Shown here in pieces: positions 8,836 to 21,061 of a DNA stretch of 64,000 nucleotides. Position 1 is the stretch's first letter. The number at the start of each line of letters is the position of its first letter. The position numbers and the translations under genes are program-made. The DNA is from DATJBF01 sp035515475 (lineage in GTDB: Bacteria > Verrucomicrobiota > Verrucomicrobiia > Palsa-1439). Location of the stretch: assembly GCA_035515475.1 (NCBI GenBank), contig DATJBF010000070.1, positions 28,631 through 92,630 on the forward strand, read 5' to 3'. Below the pieces are notes generated by a model. It saw only the letters and a list, made by a program, of their open reading frames with translations. It searched no databases and was not told the DNA's origin.

Positions 8836-9402
8836 ATGGTTCGGCTTCTGGTTGTGGTATTGGCTACGCTGGGATTCCCGTGTGGGAAGATGATGGTGGC
8901 GGCTAATGCTCCGGATGTGTCCGAGGAACAGGTCAAGGCCGCTTTTCTCATCAACTTCCCGAAGTACGTGGATTGGCCGGCGAACGCTTTTGCCGAGACC
9001 AACAGCCCGATCGTGGTGGCGGTGTTTGGCGAGACCAGTTTGGACGGAGACCTCCAGAGAATGATCAAGGGCAAAGTGATCATGGGGCATCCTCTCGTTT
9101 TCAAGCGGGTGACGACGGAAGAAGAGTGCGCCAGCGGTTGTCAGATTCTGTTCATTGACGCAGCCGCGGCCCGGCGGGTCCCGGACATCATCAACAAGCT
9201 TGATGGGGCGAGCACACTGACCGTTGGCGACAGTGAAGATTTCCTCGACAGTGGCGGCGTCATCAAACTCGCCAAACGCGACCGGAAGATCCGGCTCGAG
9301 GTGAACCTGACCGCGGCCCGCCGCGCCCATCTCAAGCTCAGTTCGAAACTGCTCGGCGTGGCCGATGTTGTGCTGGGCAAGCCGCAGAGTGGGGGAGGCT
9401 GA
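8836..9402 (+). CDS. yfiR: YfiR family periplasmic protein (DUF4154)
   Basis: In Pseudomonas, YfiR is a periplasmic repressor of the cyclase YfiN; relatives beside histidine kinases are thought to act as sensory partners. The 188-residue form starts with a plausible signal peptide (MVRLLVVVLATLG). The family core follows: EEQVKAAFLINFPKYVDWP, VAVFGE, CQILFIDA and a C-terminal LGVADVV. An alternative ATG at 8770 overlaps the receptor stop (TAATG) and would give 210 residues, but its N-terminus would bury the signal peptide. It lies one base upstream of the kinase gene. No GGDEF cyclase is encoded nearby, so the partner here is probably the kinase. Confidence 0.85.
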   Translation: MVRLLVVVLATLGFPCGKMMVAANAPDVSEEQVKAAFLINFPKYVDWPANAFAETNSPIVVAVFGETSLDGDLQRMIKGKVIMGHPLVFKRVTTEEECASGCQILFIDAAAARRVPDIINKLDGASTLTVGDSEDFLDSGGVIKLAKRDRKIRLEVNLTAARRAHLKLSSKLLGVADVVLGKPQSGGG

Positions 9403-9403
9403 C

Positions 9404-11404
9404 GTGCGGCTCCTCCAAAATGCCTCCATTCGGCGCAAGCAGATGCTGGTCATCATGCTCACCTGTATCGTTGCGCTGCTGTTGGCCTGCACGGGGTTCG
9501 TCGTTTACGAAATCGTCTCGTATCGACAGGAATTGGTCTGGAGTCTTACGTCGCTGGGCCAGATGGTTGGCGATAACGCCAGTGGGGCCCTCGACTTCAA
9601 TGATCCCAAGGCCGCGGAAGACATGATGTCGGCGTTCCGGATGCGGCCGAACATTGTGGCCGCGTGCATTTACGCAAAGGACGGGAGTCCATTCGCCAAG
9701 TATCTTCGGACCGACCTTCCGGCCGACTTCTCGTTTCCAAAGCTGGAGACGGACGGCTACAGGTTTACCGACGGCCGGTTGATGTTGTTCCACACCATTC
9801 TGGAAAAGGGCGATAAGATTGGCTCGATTTACCTGGAGTCGGACCTCGGACGGTTGACGGCGCGGTTGAGAAGGTACGCAATTATCGTCATCGTCGTGTT
9901 GTGCGCGTCCGTGTTGGCCGCCTTTCTCCTGTCGTCCGGACTTCAGCGCTGGCTGTCGAAACCGATCCTGCATCTGGCCGAGATCGCCAAGGCGGTCGCG
10001 GTGGAGAAGAACTATGCCGTTCGTGCCGTCAAGCAGAGCGGGGACGAATTGGGCATACTCACCGACGGTTTCAACGAGATGCTGGCGCAAATTCAGCAGC
10101 GGGACGCCGCCCTCCAGGCCGCCAACGAAGGTTTGGAGAAACGCGTGGAGGCACGCACGCAGGAGTTGGAGAGTTCCCTGTCGCTGCTGCATGCCACGGT
10201 TGAGTCCACAGCCGACGGCATTCTGGTGGTGGATCGCCGGGGCAAGGTCGTGACCTACAACAAGAAGTTCGCGACCATGTGGCACATTCCGGAGACCGTG
10301 CTCTCGTCCGATGACGACGAACGGTTGCTGGGGGCGGTGCTCGATCAACTGAGCGATCCGGACGGATTCCTTGACAAGGTGCGGCAGTTGTACGCCACCC
10401 CTGACGCGGAGAGTTTTGACGTGATCACTTTCAAGGATGGCCGGATCTTCGAACGATACTCGCAGCCCCAGTATGTGCGGGATCAAATTGTCGGCCGTGT
10501 CTGGAATTTCCGGGACGTGAGCGAGCGCAAGCGTGCCGAAAGCAAACTGGAAACCCTCCACCGGCAACTGCTGGACACGTCCCGCCAGGCCGGTATGGCC
10601 GAGGTGGCGACGAACGTGCTGCACAACGTCGGCAACGTGCTCAACACCGTGAACGTCTCTATTTCCATCGCCTCGGACAAGGTCCGGAAATCCAGAATCG
10701 CGAACCTGGCCAAGGCGGCCGGGCTGCTCGAGGAGCACCGGGGCGATTTGGCTGCGTTTCTCACGCACGATGCGAAAGGAACGCAGTTGCCTGATTACCT
10801 GATCAAACTCGCGAGCCATTTGACCGAGGAACAAGGGGAAATTCTCAAGGAGCTGCAGTTACTCCAGAGCAACGTCGAGCACATCAAGGACATCGTGGCT
10901 ATGCAGCAGAGTTACGCCAAGGTTTCGGGCATGGTGGAGTCCTTGCCGCCGGTGGAACTGGTCGAGGACGCACTGCGCATGAACGCCGCCGCGTTGGGGC
11001 GGCACGAGGTGCAGGTCGTCCGCGAGTATGGCGACGCCCCGCTCGTATCGGTGGAAAAACACAAGGTATTGCAAATCTTGGTGAACCTGATTCGCAATGC
11101 CAAGTACGCGTTGGACGAGGGCGGTCGTTCCGACAAGCGGTTGACACTGCGGATCGCTCGCAATGGCGACGACTTCGTCCACGTTTCGGTGATCGACAAC
11201 GGCGTGGGGATCCCCGCGGAGAACGTGACGCGGATTTTTGAGCACGGCTTCACCACCCGCAAAGGCGGTCATGGATTTGGCCTGCATAGCGGGGCGTTGG
11301 CAGCCCAAGAGATGGGCGGGACGTTGAGTGTCAGCAGCGATGGCCCCGGCCACGGCGCCGTCTTCACCCTGGCATTGCCGATCAAACCGAAGGAGGGGAA
11401 ATGA
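9404..11404 (+). CDS. Sensor histidine kinase: CHASE8-HAMP-PAS with atypical H-box
   Basis: This 666-residue membrane kinase starts at GTG 9404, one base after yfiR. Order: helix 1 (about 13-35), periplasmic CHASE8-like domain, helix 2 (about 153-175), HAMP, coiled coil, PAS (about 268-385), dimerisation region, and HATPase domain with IRNAKYALDEGG, VIDNGVGIP and GGHGFGLHSGA. The phospho-acceptor region reads GMAEVATNVLHNVGNVLNTV, not the usual HDFNN or HELNNPL, a variant seen in a subset of kinases. It has no receiver of its own; the next gene starts by ATGA overlap with a receiver domain, so phosphotransfer to it is likely. The sensor module resembles that of the kinase at 16743. Confidence 0.88.
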   Translation: MRLLQNASIRRKQMLVIMLTCIVALLLACTGFVVYEIVSYRQELVWSLTSLGQMVGDNASGALDFNDPKAAEDMMSAFRMRPNIVAACIYAKDGSPFAKYLRTDLPADFSFPKLETDGYRFTDGRLMLFHTILEKGDKIGSIYLESDLGRLTARLRRYAIIVIVVLCASVLAAFLLSSGLQRWLSKPILHLAEIAKAVAVEKNYAVRAVKQSGDELGILTDGFNEMLAQIQQRDAALQAANEGLEKRVEARTQELESSLSLLHATVESTADGILVVDRRGKVVTYNKKFATMWHIPETVLSSDDDERLLGAVLDQLSDPDGFLDKVRQLYATPDAESFDVITFKDGRIFERYSQPQYVRDQIVGRVWNFRDVSERKRAESKLETLHRQLLDTSRQAGMAEVATNVLHNVGNVLNTVNVSISIASDKVRKSRIANLAKAAGLLEEHRGDLAAFLTHDAKGTQLPDYLIKLASHLTEEQGEILKELQLLQSNVEHIKDIVAMQQSYAKVSGMVESLPPVELVEDALRMNAAALGRHEVQVVREYGDAPLVSVEKHKVLQILVNLIRNAKYALDEGGRSDKRLTLRIARNGDDFVHVSVIDNGVGIPAENVTRIFEHGFTTRKGGHGFGLHSGALAAQEMGGTLSVSSDGPGHGAVFTLALPIKPKEGK

Positions 11405-13689
11405 TGAAATCCCCCGCTTCTGAGAAGAATCATCGCATTTTGGTAATCGACGACAATCGGGCCATCCACGACGATTTCCGCAAAATACTCGGCGGCCCGA
11501 CAACCGAGAGTCCGGACCTTGCCGAGGCGGAAACGGCGTTGTTTGGAGAACGGGCGCCAACGCTACAGCCGGCACGTTTTCAGATTGATTCTGCCTATCA
11601 GGGACAAGAAGGACTGGCGGTGGTCCAGAAATCAGTCCAACTGAAGCAACCCTACGCGGTGGCGTTCGTGGACATCCGCATGCCGCCGGGCTGGGATGGC
11701 GTAGAGACGACGCGGAAACTGTGGGAGGTCGACCCGGACCTTCAGGTGGTGATTTGCACGGCCCACTCCGATTATTCATGGGAAGACATCTGCAGAGAGA
11801 TTGGCAACTCGGACCGGTTTCTCGTTCTCAAGAAGCCATTCGACACGGTCGAGGTGCTGCAGTTGGCGAATGCGTTGACGGAGAAATGGTGGCTGCAACA
11901 AGAGGTGAAGCGGCAGGTAGATGAGCTGGAACTGAAGGTGGCGGAGCGCACGAAGGAATTGCGGGAAGCCAACGGCTTGCTCAAGAAGGAAGTGGTGGAG
12001 CGCACGGAGGCCGAGGACAGCTTACGCATCAAGACCGAGCAACTTCAGGCCATTACCGACGCCATGGTGGCATTCCTCCAGAGCGGCGACGAATGTCTGC
12101 CCAGCGAGATTCTCTTACGGAACGCCCTGCAGCAGACGGGCAGCGAATGCGGGTTTGTGGGGTTGGTCACCGATGGGCCGTCACTCCGCATCTTGGCCCA
12201 GGCGGGCTTGGGTTGGGAACCAACCAAGGACGGGAAACGGCTGGAGATCATCAATTTCAAGAATCTCTTCGGCGGCGTCATCACCAGCGGGCAGGCGGTC
12301 GTCTCCAACGAACCAGGCGCCGATTCCCCCTCCGCCGAGGGACTGCCAATTGGTACGACGTCCCTGCAGCGTTTTCTGGCGGTACCGGTCCTCAGTGGAA
12401 CCCAGGTTGTCGGGATGATCAGCGTGGCCAATCGCCCCGATGCGTACGCCGGGCGCGAACAGAATAAAATCGGTGTTCTGGCGCGGGTAGCCGGTGTTTT
12501 GCTCGACAACTACCGGCGCAAGGAGCGGGAGGCGATTCTGGAGAAGCAGTTGCGGCAATCCCAGAAGGTCGAGGCCATTGGTCGACTCGCGGGTGGCGTG
12601 GCCCACGATTTCAACAACATTCTGACCGCCATTCTCGGCTACAGCGACTTGCTGCTGTTGCGAATGAAGGCCGACGATTCGCTCCACGGAAGCGTGGAGG
12701 AAATTCGCAACGCGGCCCAGCGCGCAGCGGCGTTGACCCGGCAACTGCTGGCGTTCAGTCGCAAACAGATTCTGGAGCCCAAGGTCGTCAACCTGAACGA
12801 TATTGTGCTCGACCTGAGCAAGATGTTGAGGCGCATGATCGGTGAAGACATCGAATTGATTACCCACGGGGCCTGGGACCTCGGGCGGACGAAAGTCGAC
12901 CCGGGCCAGATCGAACAGGTCATCATTAACCTGGCCATCAATGCACGCGACGCCATGCCGCACGGTGGGAAGCTGACAATCGAGACTGCCAATGTGGCGT
13001 TGGACAGGGCAAGCACACTCCGTTTGGGCGACGTGGCCCCGGGCAAGTACGTCAGAGTTGCCGTCAGTGACACCGGCACGGGGATGACTCCCGAAGTTCA
13101 AGCCCGGCTCTTCGAGCCATTTTTCACGACCAAGGCAGAGGGGAAAGGCACAGGGTTGGGACTGGCAATGTGCTACGGCATCGTCAAACAAAGCGGCGGC
13201 CATATCACCGTTTATAGCGAGCCGGGCCACGGGACGGTCTTCAAAATCTATCTGCCCCGGATCGAGGAGGCGGCCGCCCCCGAAGCGAAGCAGGATCAAT
13301 CGGGCGACCTGCCTCAGGGCAAGGAAACGATCCTTCTCGTCGAGGACGAAGCCGGCCTGCGCAAGCTGACGAAGTTGGTTCTCCAAGACCTCGGATACAC
13401 GATTCTGGAAGCGGCCAACGGTTGTGAAGCCCTCCGCATCGCCAAGGAACGGGACGGACGCGGGTTCGATCTCGTCTTTACCGACGTGGTAATGCCGCAG
13501 ATGGGAGGCAAAGAACTGGCCGACCATATTCACTCCCTCCGGCCCGATGCCAAAGTGCTCTTCACTTCCGGGTACACGGAGGACGCGATTGTCGATCATG
13601 GCGTTCTCAACGATGACGTGGCCTTTCTGCATAAGCCGTACACGCCCAACATACTCGCGTGCAAGCTGCGGGAGGTCTTGGATACTTGA
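11401..13689 (+). CDS. Hybrid histidine kinase: REC-GAF-HisKA-HATPase-REC
   Basis: A soluble 762-residue hybrid kinase. Receiver 1 (about 12-140) has VIDDNRAIHDDF, the phospho-acceptor Asp in FVDIRMPPGWDG, and KKPF. A coiled coil and a GAF domain (about 215-375) follow. The kinase core has the H-box GGVAHDFNNILTAILGY, N-box NLAINARDAMPHGG and VSDTGTGM, and receiver 2 near the end carries VEDEAGL, FTDVVMPQMGG and KPYTP. The start overlaps the upstream kinase stop (ATGA), a sign of translational coupling. A receiver at the N-terminus suggests it takes phosphate from the CHASE8 kinase, then acts as a second-stage relay. Confidence 0.9.
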   Translation: MMKSPASEKNHRILVIDDNRAIHDDFRKILGGPTTESPDLAEAETALFGERAPTLQPARFQIDSAYQGQEGLAVVQKSVQLKQPYAVAFVDIRMPPGWDGVETTRKLWEVDPDLQVVICTAHSDYSWEDICREIGNSDRFLVLKKPFDTVEVLQLANALTEKWWLQQEVKRQVDELELKVAERTKELREANGLLKKEVVERTEAEDSLRIKTEQLQAITDAMVAFLQSGDECLPSEILLRNALQQTGSECGFVGLVTDGPSLRILAQAGLGWEPTKDGKRLEIINFKNLFGGVITSGQAVVSNEPGADSPSAEGLPIGTTSLQRFLAVPVLSGTQVVGMISVANRPDAYAGREQNKIGVLARVAGVLLDNYRRKEREAILEKQLRQSQKVEAIGRLAGGVAHDFNNILTAILGYSDLLLLRMKADDSLHGSVEEIRNAAQRAAALTRQLLAFSRKQILEPKVVNLNDIVLDLSKMLRRMIGEDIELITHGAWDLGRTKVDPGQIEQVIINLAINARDAMPHGGKLTIETANVALDRASTLRLGDVAPGKYVRVAVSDTGTGMTPEVQARLFEPFFTTKAEGKGTGLGLAMCYGIVKQSGGHITVYSEPGHGTVFKIYLPRIEEAAAPEAKQDQSGDLPQGKETILLVEDEAGLRKLTKLVLQDLGYTILEAANGCEALRIAKERDGRGFDLVFTDVVMPQMGGKELADHIHSLRPDAKVLFTSGYTEDAIVDHGVLNDDVAFLHKPYTPNILACKLREVLDT

Positions 13690-13704
13690 CCGGGGTGGGA
13701 AGCC

Positions 13705-15954
13705 GTGAACAACTCGCTCACACAAAGTCTGCTGGAACAATCAGTCCTGCTGTTTCCGCCCGAGTGGATCAAGTCGGCGCTCGTGTTGGCCTTGATTACC
13801 GTGTGGATGGTGATCGTGTTGTTCGCGTACTTGAACTACTCGATGCGGCGCCCACACCTGAGTATGTGGATCGTGTCCTGGATGCTGTATTCGGTGTACT
13901 TGGCAGCGTCGATCGGGCTCGAGGACGCGCCCGGTACGCCGTTCCTCTTGATGGCCTCGCGCGGCTGTATCGGCATCAGTGCGATGTTCATGTTTTGGGG
14001 AAGCTTTCAGCTCACCGGCCACAAACGGGACCAGCGCGAACTGGCCTTGGGCACCATCATGGTCGTCGTGTGGAGTTACATCGCGGCGTACAAGGTGGGC
14101 GATGTGATGTGGATCACGTTTCCGGTGTTCCTGCTGCTCTCGCTCGCCGGGGTGTACACGGGCGTGTTGTATATGCGCCGCCGGCGCTCGCGGGGCGCCA
14201 CAATCCTTGGGGTGGGGTTCTTGCTGTGGGGTGTCCATCTGATCGGGTTTCCGCTGGCCAGTGGATCGCAGGCTCTGATGTCCGGCGCGTATTTCACGTC
14301 GGCCATCTTGTCGCTGCTGATCATCGTGGGAATGGTCCTGGAGGATGAAGTCAACATTTCCGAGCAGGATTATCGGGCACTGTTTGATTCATCGGGCGAC
14401 GCGATCTTTCTGCTGGATTCCACCACGCTGGGGATTCGGGAAACCAATCTCGCGGCTCTGGTCTTTAGCGGGCTGGGCGCGACGGACCTGCGCAATCGGC
14501 GGTTCACAGATTTGTGCCCCGATCTGCTGCCTGCGCCAGCCGCGGCATGCGATCCGGAAATGATCCTCGCCCATATCAACGAGCCCGGCCGCGAGTTCCG
14601 CTTGCTGCGGCCCGATGGCGGTCTCCTCGTTTTCGAAGCGTGCGCGAGCCTGGTTCATTGCCCGCAGGGGCCGGTCCTGCAGGTCAATGTCCACGACATC
14701 ACGCAGCGCAAGCGAACCGAGGAATCGCTCCGTGAGACTGCGCGCCAGCTCGAAAGCACGTTGACGGAACTGCGCGAGATGCAAAAGCAACTGATCCAGC
14801 AGGAGCGGCTGCGGGCGTTGGCGCAAATGGCCAGCGGCGTGGCGCACGATTTCAACAACGCCCTCGCCAAGATCCTTGGCTTCAACGAACTGTTACTTTC
14901 TTGGCCGGAGAACCTCGAGGACAAGGACAAGGTCAAGAAGTACCTGCAGATGACGAATACCGCAGCCCAAGAGGCGGTCAACATCGTCAATCGTCTGCGC
15001 GAGTTCTACCGTCATCGGAAGGAGACCGAAATTTACCAGCCGGTCAATCTCAACGAGGCTGTTCGGGAGGCCATCGAGTTGACGCAACCGAAGTGGAAGG
15101 ATATCGGAATGGCCAGCGGCGCAACCATTCACATCCAAACGAGCCTGCAGGATGCAGTCAGCGTGTCCGGCAGTCCCGTGGATCTGCGTGAAACTGTCAT
15201 GAACTTGATTCTGAACTCGGTTGACGCCATGCCGGACGGGGGCACGATTACCGTCACCACCCGGGCGGAGGACGAAACTGCGGTTTTGGAAGTGCGCGAT
15301 ACCGGCAAGGGCATGACCGAGGAAGTGCGCCAGAGATGTTTCGAGCCCCTGTTCACGACGAAGGGAGAACACGGCACGGGCTTGGGCTTGGCGATCGTCT
15401 ACGGCATCTTGCAGCGCCATCACGGTTCGATTCAGATCGAGAGCGAGGTGGGCAAGGGCACCTGCGTCACCGTGCGCCTGCCGGCGTTGCGCGAAGCCGA
15501 CACCCCAGTCTGCCCAACCCCAAATCTGTTCCGTGCGTTGCGCGTGCTGCTGGTTGAGGATGAATCGCAAGTGCGTGACATCGAGGCCGAGTATCTGCGC
15601 CGGGATGGACATTCGGTCGAAACGGCGGCCAACGGGCGAGAGGGCTTGGAGAAGTTCCGCCGCGGCCGGTTCGACTTGGTTGTCGCCGATCGCGCGATGC
15701 CGGAAATGAACGGCGACAAAATGACCGAAGTCATCAAGCAATCTGCGCCAGCCACCCCGGTTATGATGGTAACTGGTTTTGCCGACCTGCCTTTGGATCA
15801 GGCCGCTGGGAACCCGCGACCGGATCTGATTGTGCGAAAACCGATCACGCAGACGACTCTGCGCCAAGCCATTGCGCAAACGCTGGCCGCATCCGCTTCG
15901 CCACGGCCTGCGCCATCTCCAGAACAGGCCCGCGAGAAGTCAAGTGGAACATAA
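13705..15954 (+). CDS. Membrane hybrid histidine kinase: multi-TM sensor-PAS-HisKA-HATPase-REC
   Basis: This 749-residue protein starts at GTG 13705, 15 bases after the previous stop. Its first 215 residues form about seven hydrophobic helices with short loops, so the signal is probably sensed in or at the membrane. A PAS domain follows (EQDYRALFDSSGDAIFLLD). The kinase core has GVAHDFNNALAKILGF, NLILNSVDAMPDGG and TGLGLAIVYGI, and the receiver has VEDESQV and VADRAMPEMNG (phospho-acceptor Asp) with RKPI. It is the third kinase in a row. Confidence 0.88.
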   Translation: MNNSLTQSLLEQSVLLFPPEWIKSALVLALITVWMVIVLFAYLNYSMRRPHLSMWIVSWMLYSVYLAASIGLEDAPGTPFLLMASRGCIGISAMFMFWGSFQLTGHKRDQRELALGTIMVVVWSYIAAYKVGDVMWITFPVFLLLSLAGVYTGVLYMRRRRSRGATILGVGFLLWGVHLIGFPLASGSQALMSGAYFTSAILSLLIIVGMVLEDEVNISEQDYRALFDSSGDAIFLLDSTTLGIRETNLAALVFSGLGATDLRNRRFTDLCPDLLPAPAAACDPEMILAHINEPGREFRLLRPDGGLLVFEACASLVHCPQGPVLQVNVHDITQRKRTEESLRETARQLESTLTELREMQKQLIQQERLRALAQMASGVAHDFNNALAKILGFNELLLSWPENLEDKDKVKKYLQMTNTAAQEAVNIVNRLREFYRHRKETEIYQPVNLNEAVREAIELTQPKWKDIGMASGATIHIQTSLQDAVSVSGSPVDLRETVMNLILNSVDAMPDGGTITVTTRAEDETAVLEVRDTGKGMTEEVRQRCFEPLFTTKGEHGTGLGLAIVYGILQRHHGSIQIESEVGKGTCVTVRLPALREADTPVCPTPNLFRALRVLLVEDESQVRDIEAEYLRRDGHSVETAANGREGLEKFRRGRFDLVVADRAMPEMNGDKMTEVIKQSAPATPVMMVTGFADLPLDQAAGNPRPDLIVRKPITQTTLRQAIAQTLAASASPRPAPSPEQAREKSSGT

Positions 15955-15992
15955 CCTGCTAAAATGGGCCGCGGAAGGGTGAAAGCAAGGTT

Positions 15993-16409
15993 ATGATTAA
16001 GACCAAAGTTCTTATTGTCGATGATGATGTGGCCGCGAGCCGCTTACTCGCGCTGGGCTTGGAGAAAACCGGGGCCTTCGAGGTGATCGTGGAAAACGTT
16101 GCCACGCGGGCGCTCGGCTCCGCGCGGCAATTCGGCCCCGATGTGATTTTCTTGGACGTGTGCATGCCGGGGGCTGACGGCGGCGATGTCGCCTTCCAAA
16201 TTCACAGCGACCCTCGCCTAAGGGCAACGCCCATCATCTTCCTCACATCGCTCGTCTCGGGACGTGAAACGAACGCCCAGGCAGAGCGAGGTGGATACGA
16301 GTTTCTCCCCAAACCTGCCAGCTTGGCAAAGGTTATTGCCTGCATCGACCGTCATCTGACGCGGCGAGCAGAGGCGTCCGGTGCCGTCCCGGCGGGCAAG
16401 CCTCACTGA
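15993..16409 (+). CDS. Single-domain response regulator (CheY-like)
   Basis: The 138-residue protein is essentially one receiver: acidic pair in IVDDD, phospho-acceptor Asp in IFLDVCMPGADGG, the conserved Thr/Ser in IFLTS and Lys in LPKPAS. No output domain follows, so it can only act as a phosphate shuttle or by protein contact. It lies 38 bases after the hybrid kinase on the same strand and is probably cotranscribed. Confidence 0.88.
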   Translation: MIKTKVLIVDDDVAASRLLALGLEKTGAFEVIVENVATRALGSARQFGPDVIFLDVCMPGADGGDVAFQIHSDPRLRATPIIFLTSLVSGRETNAQAERGGYEFLPKPASLAKVIACIDRHLTRRAEASGAVPAGKPH

Positions 16410-16742
16410 TCCCCATCGCCGGTGCGGCGCGACATCGCGCCTCAGAAACCTTGGCACCATGGTGCCACATCGTCCACCGTTCTGGGACTGATCGCGTTCA
16501 CGATTGTACGCGGGGGATGCCCCGGTTTCCAAGCGGGACAAAGTCCTCGGGCGATGCAGGCTTGCGGGCGGCCACTCACGCGAGTCTTTCGCAATTTCCG
16601 ATGAGTGCCCCCGAGATCGGTACCGTGGCACTGACGCTGCTTTTGATAGCCGTCATGGACTGGCGCCCGCGCTGTCGTGACGAGCGACTTGACCATCGAC
16701 AAGACGGGGCCTCGGTGAACGGATGAAACGACAGGCTTGAAA
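16410..16742. other. Gene-free 333-bp stretch inside the signalling island
   Basis: I see no convincing protein gene. It separates the operon that starts with the TonB receptor from the CHASE8 hybrid kinase gene, and probably holds the latter's promoter. The one clear structure is a 16-bp palindrome at 16452-16467. Confidence 0.5.
16452..16467. promoter_or_regulatory. 16-bp perfect palindrome, possible operator
   Basis: TGGCACCATGGTGCCA is a perfect palindrome 275 bp upstream of the CHASE8 hybrid kinase gene. It could bind a dimeric regulator. No second copy was noticed in the window. Confidence 0.3.
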
Positions 16743-19405
<2,663 letters not shown>

Positions 19406-19418
<13 letters not shown>

Positions 19419-20020
19419 TTGCCGAAGATGATGCCGTGTCGCGACGGGTGTTGGAGGCCACGCTGGCCAAGTGGGGTTACGAGGTGGTTGTGACCACCGA
19501 TGGCCAGCAGGCGCTCGAGCAGTTAATGCACCCCGATGCCCCGTCGTTGGCCGTGCTGGACTGGATGATGCCGGGTTTGGATGGCTCGGAGGTGTGTCGT
19601 CAAGCCCGTCAAGCACGGGGCGACCGCTTGTTGTACCTGATTTTGCTCACGGCCAAAGGCCGCAAAGAAGACGTTGTCGAAGGATTGACCGCGGGGGCGG
19701 ACGACTATGTCGTCAAACCGTTTGATCGGGCCGAATTGAAGGCCCGCCTCAACGTCGGCGAGCGCATCCTGCGGTTGCAGGCGGAACTGGCCACGCGCGT
19801 GAAGGAACTCGAACTCGCGCTCTCCAAAGTCAAATTGCTGCAGGGTCTGCTGCCGATTTGTTGTTACTGCAAGAAAATCCGTGACGACCAGAACTACTGG
19901 CGGCAGGTCGAAGCGTACGTCTCCTCCCATTCGGAAGCGCAGTTCACCCACGCGATTTGCCCGGAGTGCCGGGCGAACATCGTCGAGCCCGAGTTGGATC
20001 GTCTCAAGTCCGAACGGTGA
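19406..20020 (+). CDS. Response regulator with C-terminal cysteine module
   Basis: A 204-residue protein. Residues 1-120 form a receiver: IAEDD, phospho-acceptor D52 in VLDWMMPGLDG, ILLTA and K104 in VVKPFD. A short coiled coil (about 120-145) leads to LLPICCYCKKIRDDQNYW...CPECRA, with Cys at 152, 153, 155, 185 and 188. The two pairs look like a small zinc or redox site; this module recurs at the C-termini of receiver and PAS proteins in other bacteria, with no assigned role that I know. The GTG start lies inside the hybrid kinase gene, a 13-bp overlap that suggests translational coupling. No DNA-binding domain is present. Confidence 0.85.
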
Positions 20021-20053
20021 CCGCTGGCTGGCGTCGCTGGCACTCTGGTTGCG

Positions 20054-21061
20054 TCAGTGACAGTTCTGCGCGAAACTCGCCGTCAACTCGTCGGGCGAAC
20101 ACGTGGCGGTGCCGATCTTGCCGACGACCACACCCGCCGCATGGTTGGAAATCTCCGCCGCCTCGACGGGATTCGCCCCCGCCGCGAGCGCCAATGCCAA
20201 CGTCGCGATGACCGTGTCGCCCGCGCCGGACACGTCGAACACTTGTTGGGCCACCGTCGGGATGTGGTGCGGTTTGTGGCCGGGGCGGAACAAACACATG
20301 CCATGTTCCCCCAGCGTAACGAGCAGGTTTTGGACGGCCCATTTCTTGAGCAGCAGATCGCCCACCACCTTCAACGGCTCGTCCGAAAGAACATCGTCAG
20401 TCGGCTCGGCATACGGCACTCCGGCGGCAGCAAAGGCCTCCTGACGATTGGGAGTGATGGCCGTGATCTTGCCATAGTCGAGGACCCGTCGTGAGTTCGG
20501 ATCGGCAGCGGTGATGATCCCCTTGGGGAAGGCGAGTTCCAGCATTTTGCCGAACAAATCCTGCGTGAACACTCCCTTGGCGTAATCTTCGAAGACCACC
20601 GCCTTCACTTGCGGCACTGCCTGGAGAAAATGGTGGAACAACCTGTCTTGAGTTGCCCGGGCAATCGGTGCGCTGTTTTCCCGGTCGAACCGGACCACCT
20701 GCTGATTGTGTGCCACGATGCGCGTTTTGAGCGAGGTGGGCCGGGATGGGTCAACCGTCAGACCGGCGGTCTCGATCTCTTGTTCGTCGAGCAATTCCCG
20801 GAGCTTGCGTCCGGCATCATCTTCACCAACGACGCCGATGATTCGCACCGTGGCCCCGAGCGCGCGCAGATTGCGGGCGACATTCGCCGCTCCACCCGGG
20901 AAATACGACTCTCGCGTAACCTCCACCACGGGGACCGGAGCTTCTGGCGAGATGCGCGAGACCCGGCCCCAGAGGAAATGATCCAGCATGACGTCGCCGA
21001 CGACCACAATCGTTTGTTTGGGAAAGCGGTTCAGAACCTCTTGGAGTCGATCACGCGTCAT
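20054..21061 (-). CDS. rfaE1: Heptose-7-phosphate kinase-type PfkB sugar kinase (HldE N-terminal domain)
   Basis: RfaE1 phosphorylates D-glycero-D-manno-heptose 7-phosphate on the way to ADP-heptose for lipopolysaccharide core. The 335-residue protein has VVVGDVMLDHFLWG and ISPEAPVPVVEV at the N-terminus, PGGAANVARNLRALGA for sugar binding, and DVSGAGDTVIATLALAL with the catalytic Asp. The nucleotidyltransferase half of E. coli HldE is missing, so this is the split form. It is the last gene of a three-gene operon and overlaps the deoxyhypusine-synthase-like gene by ATGA. Other PfkB substrates are possible. Confidence 0.85.
   Translation of the reverse strand: MTRDRLQEVLNRFPKQTIVVVGDVMLDHFLWGRVSRISPEAPVPVVEVTRESYFPGGAANVARNLRALGATVRIIGVVGEDDAGRKLRELLDEQEIETAGLTVDPSRPTSLKTRIVAHNQQVVRFDRENSAPIARATQDRLFHHFLQAVPQVKAVVFEDYAKGVFTQDLFGKMLELAFPKGIITAADPNSRRVLDYGKITAITPNRQEAFAAAGVPYAEPTDDVLSDEPLKVVGDLLLKKWAVQNLLVTLGEHGMCLFRPGHKPHHIPTVAQQVFDVSGAGDTVIATLALALAAGANPVEAAEISNHAAGVVVGKIGTATCSPDELTASFAQNCH

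Noticed and set aside
9338..10834. 498-codon open frame antisense to the CHASE8-PAS kinase
   Set aside because: His/Arg/Gln-rich shadow with no family resemblance.
12181..13740. 519-codon open frame antisense to the REC-GAF hybrid kinase
   Set aside because: No domain, no start context, and a complete kinase is encoded on the plus strand across the same bases.
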